From Mucilaginibacter corticis (GTDB lineage: Bacteria > Bacteroidota > Bacteroidia > Sphingobacteriales > Sphingobacteriaceae), in NCBI RefSeq assembly GCF_007558865.1, contig NZ_VLPK01000001.1, positions 1,426,001 to 1,490,000 on the forward strand: DNA of 64,000 bases, written 5' to 3'. Position 1 is the stretch's first letter; each line of letters starts with the position of its first letter. The notes beneath the pieces were generated by a model. It ran no database searches. It saw only the letters and a program-made list of their open reading frames with translations, and was not told the origin of the DNA. Made by a program: the position numbers and the translations under genes. Of this stretch, positions 23,775-31,721 are shown piece after piece.

Positions 23775-26700
23775 ATGAATAGATTCATTAAAAATATAAT
23801 ATACTTCTCGCTAAAGCACCGCTACTTTGTGTTCTTTATGACCGCTGTATTGGTAGTTTTAGGCGTATGGAGTTACAGCAATACCCCTATTGAAACGTTC
23901 CCGGACGTAACCAATACCCAGATCATTATCATTGCACAGTGGCCGGGCCGGAGCGCCGAGGAGGTGGAGAAAATGGTTACCATACCTATGGAAACCGTGC
24001 TTAACTCGGTACAGAAAAAAGCCAACCTGCGTACAACGTCGTCATTCGGCCTGTCTTATGTGCGTATCATTTTTGATGATGACGTAGACGATGCCTTCGC
24101 CCGTCAGCAGGTATTAAGCCGGCTTGGAAATGCCGACCTGCCCGATGGTGTAAAACCAGAAGTTGAACCACCTTACGGCCCAACTGGCGAAATTTACCGC
24201 TATACCTTAAAAAGCAAGACCAAATCGCTTCATGAGTTAACCGCCATACAGGATTGGGTGCTTGACCGCCAGTTTAAATCTTTGCCGGGTGTTGCCGATG
24301 TGAACAGCTTTGGCGGCGAGGAAAAAGATTACGAGGTAAGTGTTAACCCCGCGCTGCTGCAAAAATATGGCTTGACATCGCTTGACGTTTATAACGCCAT
24401 AAACCGCAGTAATATTAACGTGGGTGGTGATGTAATTGATAAAAATGACCAGGCTTATGTAGTACGCGGTATTGGTTTGATCAACAATATCGATGAGATA
24501 CAGAACATCATCATCAAAAATGTAAATAACGTACCCATACTTGCCAAAGACGTTGCCGAGATCAAAGAGAGCGGCCTTCCAAGGCTTGGCCAGGTTGGTC
24601 GCGACAAGCATAATGATGTTATTGAAGGTATAGTTGTAATGCGCAAAGGCGAAAATCCATCAGAAGTGCTGGATAAGATCCGCGCTAAGGTTGTTGATCT
24701 GAATGAGCATATTTTGCCTAAGGATGTAAAGATCGACACTTTCTATGACCGTACAACGCTGATGGATTTTTGTACCGAAACGGTGATCCATAACTTACTG
24801 GAAGGTATTGTGCTGGTAACCGTTATTGTGTTTTTGTTCATGGCCGATTGGCGCACAACGCTGATAGTTGCCATTATTATTCCGCTGGCATTGCTATTCG
24901 CGTTTATTTGTTTGCGATTAAAAGGTATGAGCGCAAACCTGCTCTCGATGGGTGCTGTCGATTTTGGTATCATCATAGACGGTGCCGTGGTAATGGTCGA
25001 GGGGATCTTTGTCGCACTTGATCATAAGGCTATAGAAGTGGGCATGGAGAAATTTAACAAGCTGGCAAAACTGGGCTTGTTTAAAAATGTAGGTGCAGAG
25101 ATGGGTAAAGCTATCTTTTTCTCTAAGCTGATCATTCTTACCTGCCTGATACCCATCTTCGCTTTTCAAAAGGTTGAAGGTAAAATGTTCTCGCCCTTGG
25201 CTTATACTTTAGGCTTCGCTTTGATCGGCGCTTTGATATTTACGTTAACACTGGTACCTGCTTTATCAAGTATCTTACTTAATAAAAATGTACGCGAGAA
25301 GCATAACGTTGTAGTGCTGTTTTTTGAAAACGGGGTACGGCGCATGTTTACCTACACCTACAGAAAATCAAAATTAAGCTTGCTGGTAGCTACCGCGTTT
25401 ATGGCGATAACCTTCTTTTCTGCCAAATTTTTGGGTACAGAGTTCTTACCCCAGTTAAATGAAGGTGCATTATGGGTTACCGCCCAGCTGCCCATGAGTA
25501 CATCATTAAACAGTTCGGTTAACCTGACCAATAAAATGCGTGCTATTCTGTCGACTTTCCCTGAAGTAAAGCAAACATTATCGCAGGTAGGGCGCACCAA
25601 TGACGGCACGGACCCCAAAGGCTTTTTTAACGTACAGATCCAGGTTGACCTGTTGCCCAAAAGCCAGTGGAAACGACACATCACCCAGGAAGAGCTGATA
25701 GCAGAGATGGATAAAAAGCTGAGCCAGTTCCCCGGTATAATTTATAACTACTCACAACCCATTATAGACAACGTTGCCGAAGCGGTTGCGGGTGTACCGG
25801 CATCAATGGCGGTTAAGATCTTTGGCCCTGACTTTACCGTGCTTGATCAAAAGGCTGATTCGGTAATGAATGTGCTCAAGCATGTTCAGGGTGTTGAGGA
25901 CCTTGGTGTACTGCGTAACTTAGGCCAGCCTGAATTCAGGATAGAGCTTGACCAGCGTAAAATGGCGCTCTATGGTGTATCAACTGCCGATGCTAACGCT
26001 GTAATTGAAATGGCTATAGGTGGTAAAGCGGCGACTGAACTTTACGAGGGCGAACGCAAATTTGATATCAGGATAAGATACCAGCCTGATTTTAGAAACA
26101 CGCAGGCAAAAATTGAAAATCTGATGATCCCGACCTTAAGCGGATCAAAAATTGCGATCAAGGAGATTTCAAACATCACCACATTAACCGGCCCGGCATT
26201 TATTTACAGGGATAATAACACACGCTATATAGCAGTTAAATTCTCTGTCCGCGGGCGTGACCTGGGAAGTACCATTGCCGAAGCACAACAAAAAGTAGGC
26301 AACGCTGTAAAATTGGATAACGGCTATTCATTTACCTGGAACGGTGAGTTTGAAAATCAGATCCGTGCATCAAATACACTGGCACACGTGGTACCTATCT
26401 GTTTGCTGGTTATCTTCCTGATACTGTTCATCACGTTTGGTAATGTAAAAGACGCGGTGCTGGTTATCATGAACGTGCCGTTCGCGCTGATAGGCGGTAT
26501 CCTGGCATTGCACATTACAGGTATTAACTTTAGTATTTCGGCAGGTATTGGGTTCATCGCGTTATTTGGTGTTTGTATCCAGAACGGGGTTATCCTGATA
26601 TCGGTATTCCGCAAAAACCTGGAAGAGCACATGCCGCTGGATAAAGCTATTATGGATGGCGTAATATCACGTGTTCGCCCCGTAGTAATGACAGCGTTAA

Positions 26701-26912
26701 TGGCAGCTATAGGCCTAATGCCGGCGGCTATCTCAACAGGTATTGGCAGCGAAACACAAAAACCATTAGCAATAGTAGTGATAGGCGGGTTAATCACCTC
26801 CACCATATTGACATTATTGATCTTACCGGTTATATATGCCTTAGTGCACCGGTTGATCCACAAGCGCGAAAATAGGAAACTGTTGGCAAAAATAGGCGCC
26901 GTAAAATCTTGA
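23775..26912 (+). CDS. CzcA-family heavy-metal RND efflux pump
   Basis: A 1045-residue inner-membrane proton antiporter with twelve membrane segments and two large periplasmic loops. It starts with the HAE/HME signature IETFPDVTNTQIII. The fourth-helix motif DFGIIIDGAVVMVE (D396 onward) is the DFGxxxDGAxxxVE pattern associated with divalent Co/Zn/Cd/Ni exporters, whereas Cu/Ag pumps show a different sequence at that place. GYSFTWNGEFENQ and the C-terminal half are typical of the family. It is the last gene of the RND operon and is followed by a hairpin terminator at 26943-26967. Confidence 0.94.
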   Translation: MNRFIKNIIYFSLKHRYFVFFMTAVLVVLGVWSYSNTPIETFPDVTNTQIIIIAQWPGRSAEEVEKMVTIPMETVLNSVQKKANLRTTSSFGLSYVRIIFDDDVDDAFARQQVLSRLGNADLPDGVKPEVEPPYGPTGEIYRYTLKSKTKSLHELTAIQDWVLDRQFKSLPGVADVNSFGGEEKDYEVSVNPALLQKYGLTSLDVYNAINRSNINVGGDVIDKNDQAYVVRGIGLINNIDEIQNIIIKNVNNVPILAKDVAEIKESGLPRLGQVGRDKHNDVIEGIVVMRKGENPSEVLDKIRAKVVDLNEHILPKDVKIDTFYDRTTLMDFCTETVIHNLLEGIVLVTVIVFLFMADWRTTLIVAIIIPLALLFAFICLRLKGMSANLLSMGAVDFGIIIDGAVVMVEGIFVALDHKAIEVGMEKFNKLAKLGLFKNVGAEMGKAIFFSKLIILTCLIPIFAFQKVEGKMFSPLAYTLGFALIGALIFTLTLVPALSSILLNKNVREKHNVVVLFFENGVRRMFTYTYRKSKLSLLVATAFMAITFFSAKFLGTEFLPQLNEGALWVTAQLPMSTSLNSSVNLTNKMRAILSTFPEVKQTLSQVGRTNDGTDPKGFFNVQIQVDLLPKSQWKRHITQEELIAEMDKKLSQFPGIIYNYSQPIIDNVAEAVAGVPASMAVKIFGPDFTVLDQKADSVMNVLKHVQGVEDLGVLRNLGQPEFRIELDQRKMALYGVSTADANAVIEMAIGGKAATELYEGERKFDIRIRYQPDFRNTQAKIENLMIPTLSGSKIAIKEISNITTLTGPAFIYRDNNTRYIAVKFSVRGRDLGSTIAEAQQKVGNAVKLDNGYSFTWNGEFENQIRASNTLAHVVPICLLVIFLILFITFGNVKDAVLVIMNVPFALIGGILALHITGINFSISAGIGFIALFGVCIQNGVILISVFRKNLEEHMPLDKAIMDGVISRVRPVVMTALMAAIGLMPAAISTGIGSETQKPLAIVVIGGLITSTILTLLILPVIYALVHRLIHKRENRKLLAKIGAVKS

Positions 26913-26942
26913 CGTAAGTTAGGGTTGTTTTAATAAGCAAAT

Positions 26943-26967
26943 TGCCCCGGTAGTAAGAGCCGGGGCA
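26943..26967 (+). terminator. Hairpin terminator after the RND pump gene
   Basis: TGCCCCGG (26943-26950) and CCGGGGCA (26960-26967) form an 8-bp GC stem with a 9-nt loop, followed by TTTGTGTTTTT. It lies between convergent genes ending at 26912 and 26997. Confidence 0.75.
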
Positions 26968-26996
26968 TTTGTGTTTTTAGTAAAGTCAGATATATC

Positions 26997-27887
26997 TTAA
27001 ACGTCGCAAATGGTCATTGATGCTTTAAGCGATGCTATCTGCTGATCCTGTTCGTGAACTATTGGCAAGTATTCTTGCGCGACGTAACCTTTAAAACCGG
27101 TATCCAATATGGCCTTCATTATCGCTGGGTAGAACAGCTCTTGCGTGTCATTAGGCTCATGCCTGCCCGGTACGCCTGCCACGTGGTAATGCGCCAGATA
27201 TTGGTGATTAGCCTTAATGTTGGCAATCACATTGCCCTCGTCAATTTGCATATGATAAATATCGTACAGCAGCTTAAAGTTCTCTGACCCTAATTTCTTG
27301 CATAGCGTCACACCCCATTCGGTATGGTCGCATTGGTAATCATGGTGGTCAACTTTACTGTTCAGCAGTTCCATGCAAAGTACAACGCCGTGCTTTTCGG
27401 CAAGCGGTAATATTTGTTTAAGGCCGGTTGCACAGTTATCCAGCCCGGTTACATCATCCTTACCTTCGCGGTTACCGCTAAAGCAGATCAGGTTTTTATA
27501 GCCCGCCGCCGCTACTTTAGGTATCAGGTCGCTGTAGTCTTTGATCAGTTTTTCATGTTTTGCAGGATCGTTCCAGCCAAAGGTAATGGCTACGCCCGGA
27601 CCGTTGCACATGGATGAAAACAAGTCGTGCTTTTTGGCTATCGCCCATTCATCAGGCCCTATCAGGTCTATGGCTTTCATGCCCATACCTTTTGCAGCAC
27701 CGCAAAGTGTGTCAAGGTCTATATTCTGGAAACACCAGCGACATACAGAATGGTTGATATTGCCTTTTAATTTATGCTTTTTGTTCATTGGCGATGTAAA
27801 TGCAGATAGTGTGCCCCCAACGGCAACTGCCCCGGTTCCTGCTATTATATTTTTAATAGCCGACCGGCGGTTTTGTGATGATCTCAT
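26997..27887 (-). CDS. Tat-exported sugar phosphate isomerase/epimerase-like (hydroxypyruvate isomerase-like) protein
   Basis: A 296-residue protein. It has a twin-arginine signal (NRRSAIKNIIAGTGAVAVGG) and a TIM-barrel xylose-isomerase-like domain. Putative metal ligands are visible in LCMELLNSKVDHHDYQCD, LLYDIYHMQIDEG and HYHVAGVPGRHEP, with a terminal Glu in VAQEYLP, matching hydroxypyruvate isomerase (Hyi)-like proteins. It is convergent to the RND operon and divergent from the small secreted protein gene at 27986. Periplasmic members of this family have been linked to modified or keto-sugar metabolism, which would fit the sugar genes to the right, but no substrate is visible. Confidence 0.85.
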   Translation of the reverse strand: MRSSQNRRSAIKNIIAGTGAVAVGGTLSAFTSPMNKKHKLKGNINHSVCRWCFQNIDLDTLCGAAKGMGMKAIDLIGPDEWAIAKKHDLFSSMCNGPGVAITFGWNDPAKHEKLIKDYSDLIPKVAAAGYKNLICFSGNREGKDDVTGLDNCATGLKQILPLAEKHGVVLCMELLNSKVDHHDYQCDHTEWGVTLCKKLGSENFKLLYDIYHMQIDEGNVIANIKANHQYLAHYHVAGVPGRHEPNDTQELFYPAIMKAILDTGFKGYVAQEYLPIVHEQDQQIASLKASMTICDV

Positions 27888-27985
27888 GGATTAAAATTAC
27901 GTTTTTTTGATTTAAGTTATATAAAAATTTAAATACATTAAACTCCAATATCTTAATTTTGTCTATCATTGACAAAAGTGCAAAA

Positions 27986-28333
27986 ATGAAGAAGTGTGTT
28001 TTAGCGTCGTTACTGGTTGTTTTAATTGCTACCGCGATAGCTTATGCCGATGGCGCGAGCGGAAAGTGGTCTGGTACGATAGCGTTATTGTATGATGTCA
28101 CTGTAAATATGAAGGAAGAAAAGGGTACGGTTAATGGCATTGTCAACACCGAAATTGGTGATATCCCCCTAAAAAATGGTGTGATAACCGGCAACGATAT
28201 CGTATTTAAACCTTTTACCTATAATGGCTTCGCGGTATCATACGTTAAAGGAAAAATAGACGGCGATAAAATGAGTGTTGTCGTGGGTTTCCAGGGCACT
28301 ACTTTTAAGGGAGTGTTGAAGCGAGTGAAATAA
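27986..28333 (+). CDS. Small secreted beta-rich protein of unknown function
   Basis: From the ATG at 27986 the protein has 115 residues, with a signal peptide (SLLVVLIATAIAYA). The mature part is a run of short beta strands: GKWSGTIALLYDV, GTVNGIVNTEIGDIPLKNG and KGKIDGDKMSVVVGFQG. This G-x-W-x-G to GxxxGT pattern is seen in small lipocalin-like modules attached to secreted glycosidases in Bacteroidota. A -7 box TAATTTTG (27954-27961) precedes it. A TTG-start extension at 27959 is unlikely because it would put charged residues before the signal peptide. Function is not recognised; small-ligand binding is a guess. Confidence 0.7.
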   Translation: MKKCVLASLLVVLIATAIAYADGASGKWSGTIALLYDVTVNMKEEKGTVNGIVNTEIGDIPLKNGVITGNDIVFKPFTYNGFAVSYVKGKIDGDKMSVVVGFQGTTFKGVLKRVK

Positions 28334-28339
28334 AGAGGG

Positions 28340-28408
28340 GTCATCCTGAGCCAGTCGAAGGACGAGCGTAAGGCCTTACCCGCTATACTTCGACAGGCTC
28401 AGCAGGAC
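28340..28408. repeat. GTCATCCTGAGCC/CTTCGACAGGCTCAG hairpin repeat
   Basis: Imperfect inverted arms 28340-28362 and 28388-28408 form a long hairpin. The TCATCCTGAGC...TCGAAGG pattern is a widespread intergenic repeat style in Bacteroidota, related in form to the copies at 42608 and 44528. It lies just after the stop of the small secreted protein gene. Confidence 0.7.
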
Positions 28409-28434
28409 AGCGCGCTCTTTTATTATAACCTTAT

Positions 28435-28478
28435 AAAAACAAGCAAGGCCCGCCAAATGGCGGGCCTTGCTTGTTTTT
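28435..28478. terminator. Perfect 20-bp stem bidirectional terminator
   Basis: A 20-bp perfect inverted repeat (28435-28454 and 28459-28478) with loop AAAT starts with AAAAA and ends with TTTTT, so it can act in both directions. It separates the convergent genes ending at 28333 and 28491. Confidence 0.9.
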
Positions 28479-28490
28479 GATGAAGAGCTA

Positions 28491-31232
28491 CTACTTTTCG
28501 TCCTCAAACTTTATCGCATTAAATAACAACAGCGCATCGATAGGTTTGGCTTTATCGTTTTTAAACACAAAATACAGGTCATGTATACCGGCAGTTTCTT
28601 TAACGTCGGTTTTTACCCAGTTTTGCGATTTTGGTTTGGCATCCAGTTGCTCAAAAGCAGCCTGGCCAATTAACGTGCCCGTAGGGCTGTCCGCATGTAC
28701 CTCAATGGTACCGCCCGGGTTATTCTCTAAAGCGGTTGCATAAGCAGCCAGTTCCATTTGTTTAATGCCGGTCAGGTCTATCTTTTTAAACTCTACATAG
28801 CCATCTTTACGGCCTACTACGTTTGTTGATCCATCCAAACCATTCACCTTGGTAAACGCGTTTTTAATAACAGGTGCTGTTGCCGCGCCCACTACAGGGT
28901 TATGCAGTATAATGGTTGACACGGTAGTTTGTTTCGGGATGTTTTTGTTACCCCTGTCGGTGTAAGCAGCACGGATAATATAGCTTCCGTTGCCGTTATC
29001 ATCGGCAGGAACTTTTGGTGTATAAGTGCCTTTTACAGGCATGGTGTTAATGTTGTTATTGGTTACATTAACAATGTAATTTACAATGGTACGCGCGTCA
29101 TTAAGCGTAATGCCCGGGTGTGCCGGCATTGCGATAGGCCTGTTCCAGCGCCCGCTACCGCCGCCGCGGATAACATGTGCAAGGCGCTCTATCTCGGCAT
29201 CGTTGCCTTTGTATTTGTTTGAGATATCGGTAAAGCTTGGCGCTACATTCACGGCGTTAACGCTGTGGCAGTTCTTACAATCGGCATTGCCTATTAAGGT
29301 GCGGGCAACCGCAAATTGGGTCGACGCGTCAACGCTGCTTTGCTCCTGCGCTACCTGTACGTAATCAAACCCTTCTGACGTGTAGTTGATACTCATAGAC
29401 ACCTGTGCAGGGGTAATAGTTCCGGCTGCAAGGCTACCGTCTTCTTTGTCAGAAACACTAACTGTATAATTGAAAGGCTTATTGTTAAAGTAGAATGAGG
29501 TATTGCTTGACAGGTCGACCTTTACCTCCGGAGCCTCATTGCCGGCTATGATCTTTACCGACTTGCTGTTTTTCGCACCGTGCGAATCCGTAACCGTTAA
29601 AGTAGCCATATAAACGCCGGCTTTTGTAAGCGTGATGGCAGGGTTAGCCGTTGGATATAGTTTTGGTTGCGCGCCTGGAGAGGTCACTTTCCAGCTGTAT
29701 TTTAAAGCATCACCATCCGCGTCAGACGTTCCGGCTGATGACAGGGTTATCTTTAACGGAACAGTGCCGCCCTGCCTGTTGGTTGATGCCACAACAGTTG
29801 GCTTACGATTACCAGCGTTATATTCAATACGTACCAGTTTAGCGTTATCGCTTTTACCGAACCAAACGCTGCCATATTCTAACACATACAGGTCGCCATC
29901 CGGGCCAAATTTCATGTCGATAGGCTCGATAGGGTGATAGGTCGGCAAGAATTGCTCCATACCCAGGTAATCGCCATTAGCTTTCATGGATATAGCCATG
30001 ATCCAGCCACGGGCAAGGTCTGTAGCCAGCCATTTACCTTCATAATAAGCAGGCCATGGGCGTTTTGCAGTCGGGCGGTCGGAGCGGTGATAAATAGGCC
30101 CGCCAACCGAGCTGCGGCTGCCGCTACCCACCAACGGAAACTCTGTAGATGCCGAATAAGGATAGTATATAAACGGCGGGGCAACAGGCGGCAATTCTTT
30201 TAAACCGGTGTTGTTAACCGAGTTATTGATGGGCTTTTTAGGGTCCTTAGCAGGGCCGGTATCGCCGTCAATATAGTTGTAAATAGGGTAAGCGGCATTA
30301 GGGCCAACAAAGTATGGCCAGCCAAAAAAGCCGGGCGCGCGTGCCTGGTTCAGCTCATCATAGCCTTTTGGGCCAAGGTCGCTGTCTTCGGTAGCATCAG
30401 GGCCGATATCGCCCCAGTATAACCATCCTGTTTTGCTGTCGATAGACGGTCTCCACGGGTTACGGTGGCCCATGGTGTAAATCTCAGGGCGGGTCTTAGG
30501 TGTTCCTTTAGGGAACAGGTTTCCTGCCGGGATAGTATAGCTGCCATCAGGTTCAGGGTGGATCTTTAAGATCTTACCTAACAGGCTATTGGTATTAGCT
30601 GTACCACGCTGATCGTCCCAGTGCACTTTATCAGGGCGCTCGTCGGTTGATGACGACAGCAGCGCGCCGGTATTGTTACCAACCGTAAGGTACAGGTCAT
30701 GCTTGGCATCCCAGGTCATACCGCCGCCGGTATGGCAACAGGTTTCGCGCTGAGATTCAAACTCAAGCACTGTCTTTTCTGAACCTGCAACCAAGGCATC
30801 GTTCTCAAACTTCCAGCGGGTAAGCATCCATATCTTTTCTGTCGGGTGCGAGTAGAAAGTATATATAAAGTGGTTCTTGTTAAAGTCAGGATCAACAGTC
30901 AGGCCCATTAAACCTTCTTCGGCCTCGGTAACCTTGCCTTTTGCACTGGTGTATTTGGTGTTAACCGGCAGGGTGGCAATAGTTTTGGTCATTTGCGTAA
31001 TAGGATCAAACAGTTTTATGGCACCTTTACGCTCGCTGATCAATACGCGGCCGTCGCTCAACACCTCGAAGGTGTTTGGCTCGTCCAGGTCGCCGGGGCG
31101 GGTAAGCGCAACAGGAGTAAAGCGGCTCTCGTCAGGCTTCCTGGGCACATCTACCATAAAGGCCAGTAACAGCCCGACAGATAAGACCAGTAATAAAGCA
31201 GTTATTTTAAATATGGGTTTATTTATAAACAT
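28491..31232 (-). CDS. Sorbosone/glucose dehydrogenase - PKD - cytochrome c - CBM fusion protein
   Basis: A 913-residue exported protein with an N-terminal hydrophobic anchor or signal (ITALLLVLSVGLLLAFM). Residues about 35-440 form a six-bladed sorbosone/glucose dehydrogenase propeller (TLPVNTK, CCHTGGGMTWD, YTMGHRNPWRPS), which in relatives binds PQQ. A PKD-type domain follows (about 465-550), then a class I cytochrome c with heme motif CKNCH (C652, C655, H656), and finally a CBM6-like domain from about 790 (GGTIEVHADSPTGTLIG). It would oxidise a sugar in the periplasm and hand electrons to its own heme. Its promoter region carries the same operator module as the GH95 gene. Confidence 0.88.
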   Translation of the reverse strand: MFINKPIFKITALLLVLSVGLLLAFMVDVPRKPDESRFTPVALTRPGDLDEPNTFEVLSDGRVLISERKGAIKLFDPITQMTKTIATLPVNTKYTSAKGKVTEAEEGLMGLTVDPDFNKNHFIYTFYSHPTEKIWMLTRWKFENDALVAGSEKTVLEFESQRETCCHTGGGMTWDAKHDLYLTVGNNTGALLSSSTDERPDKVHWDDQRGTANTNSLLGKILKIHPEPDGSYTIPAGNLFPKGTPKTRPEIYTMGHRNPWRPSIDSKTGWLYWGDIGPDATEDSDLGPKGYDELNQARAPGFFGWPYFVGPNAAYPIYNYIDGDTGPAKDPKKPINNSVNNTGLKELPPVAPPFIYYPYSASTEFPLVGSGSRSSVGGPIYHRSDRPTAKRPWPAYYEGKWLATDLARGWIMAISMKANGDYLGMEQFLPTYHPIEPIDMKFGPDGDLYVLEYGSVWFGKSDNAKLVRIEYNAGNRKPTVVASTNRQGGTVPLKITLSSAGTSDADGDALKYSWKVTSPGAQPKLYPTANPAITLTKAGVYMATLTVTDSHGAKNSKSVKIIAGNEAPEVKVDLSSNTSFYFNNKPFNYTVSVSDKEDGSLAAGTITPAQVSMSINYTSEGFDYVQVAQEQSSVDASTQFAVARTLIGNADCKNCHSVNAVNVAPSFTDISNKYKGNDAEIERLAHVIRGGGSGRWNRPIAMPAHPGITLNDARTIVNYIVNVTNNNINTMPVKGTYTPKVPADDNGNGSYIIRAAYTDRGNKNIPKQTTVSTIILHNPVVGAATAPVIKNAFTKVNGLDGSTNVVGRKDGYVEFKKIDLTGIKQMELAAYATALENNPGGTIEVHADSPTGTLIGQAAFEQLDAKPKSQNWVKTDVKETAGIHDLYFVFKNDKAKPIDALLLFNAIKFEDEK

Positions 31233-31255
31233 AATTTTAATGGTTGTACGGGCGG

Positions 31256-31286
31256 TAAATATAAGGATTGCCCCTTAACACATCAA
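31256..31286 (-). promoter_or_regulatory. Promoter of the dehydrogenase-cytochrome gene (TTG-N20-TATATTTA)
   Basis: On the minus strand TTG (31286-31284) is followed after 20 nt by TATATTTA (31263-31256), one mismatch from TAnnTTTG, leaving about 23 nt to the ATG at 31232. Confidence 0.5.
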
Positions 31287-31350
31287 CGCCTATTTGCAAC
31301 ACATATTGGTAAACAGGGCTTTGTAAGCAAAATGTTATGATGGTGGTAGG

Positions 31351-31465
31351 CTGTACCACGCGAGTGTGTGACAAGTGGAATAGTTGATATACCTGTTTTT
31401 GCAATGCATTGATAATAAAATAGTTAATTTACTAATACGGGTTTCATGATACAGTTTGGTACAGA
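31351..31465. promoter_or_regulatory. Promoter module with GATACAGTTTGGTACA sites, copy 2
   Basis: TGTACC (31352-31357), GATATACC (31386-31393), TTTTTG (31396-31401) and GATACAGTTTGGTACAG (31448-31464) recur in the order and spacing of 3765-3880 (10 and 52 bp identical, the first gap differing by 1 bp). It lies about 215 bp upstream of the minus-strand start at 31232, as the first copy does for GH95, and also upstream of the divergent GH38-like gene. Confidence 0.6.
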
Positions 31466-31721
31466 TTTAATGACTTTTAAGTTGTTTTTTTAGTGTTTGA
31501 TTTCTGACAATATAGCGCCACCATATTTTTAATTAATGTTTATGTAAGGCGTATGCAAGCAGAAGGCTTGCTACATAATAAGACGATTTACGCTGTCGCT
31601 AAACTTCGACCAGTTGGGGTATTATTGATTTTCCTGATCACTAAAACAAACATTGCCCCACCATTTTTACATTGGCAAGCTGCGATAAAACATTATTTTG
31701 GCCTACCAAACAAAACCACCT

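Larger units (their letters stand above)
31233..31721. other. 489-bp divergent intergenic region
   Basis: Separates the dehydrogenase-cytochrome gene from the GH38-like gene. It holds the minus-strand promoter at 31256-31286 and the operator module at 31351-31465. The part from 31466 to 31721 contains no gene I can support; a short frame starting at 31553 is not protein-like. TTATTTTGG (31691-31699) near the GH38-like start is a weak -7 candidate. Confidence 0.55.
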
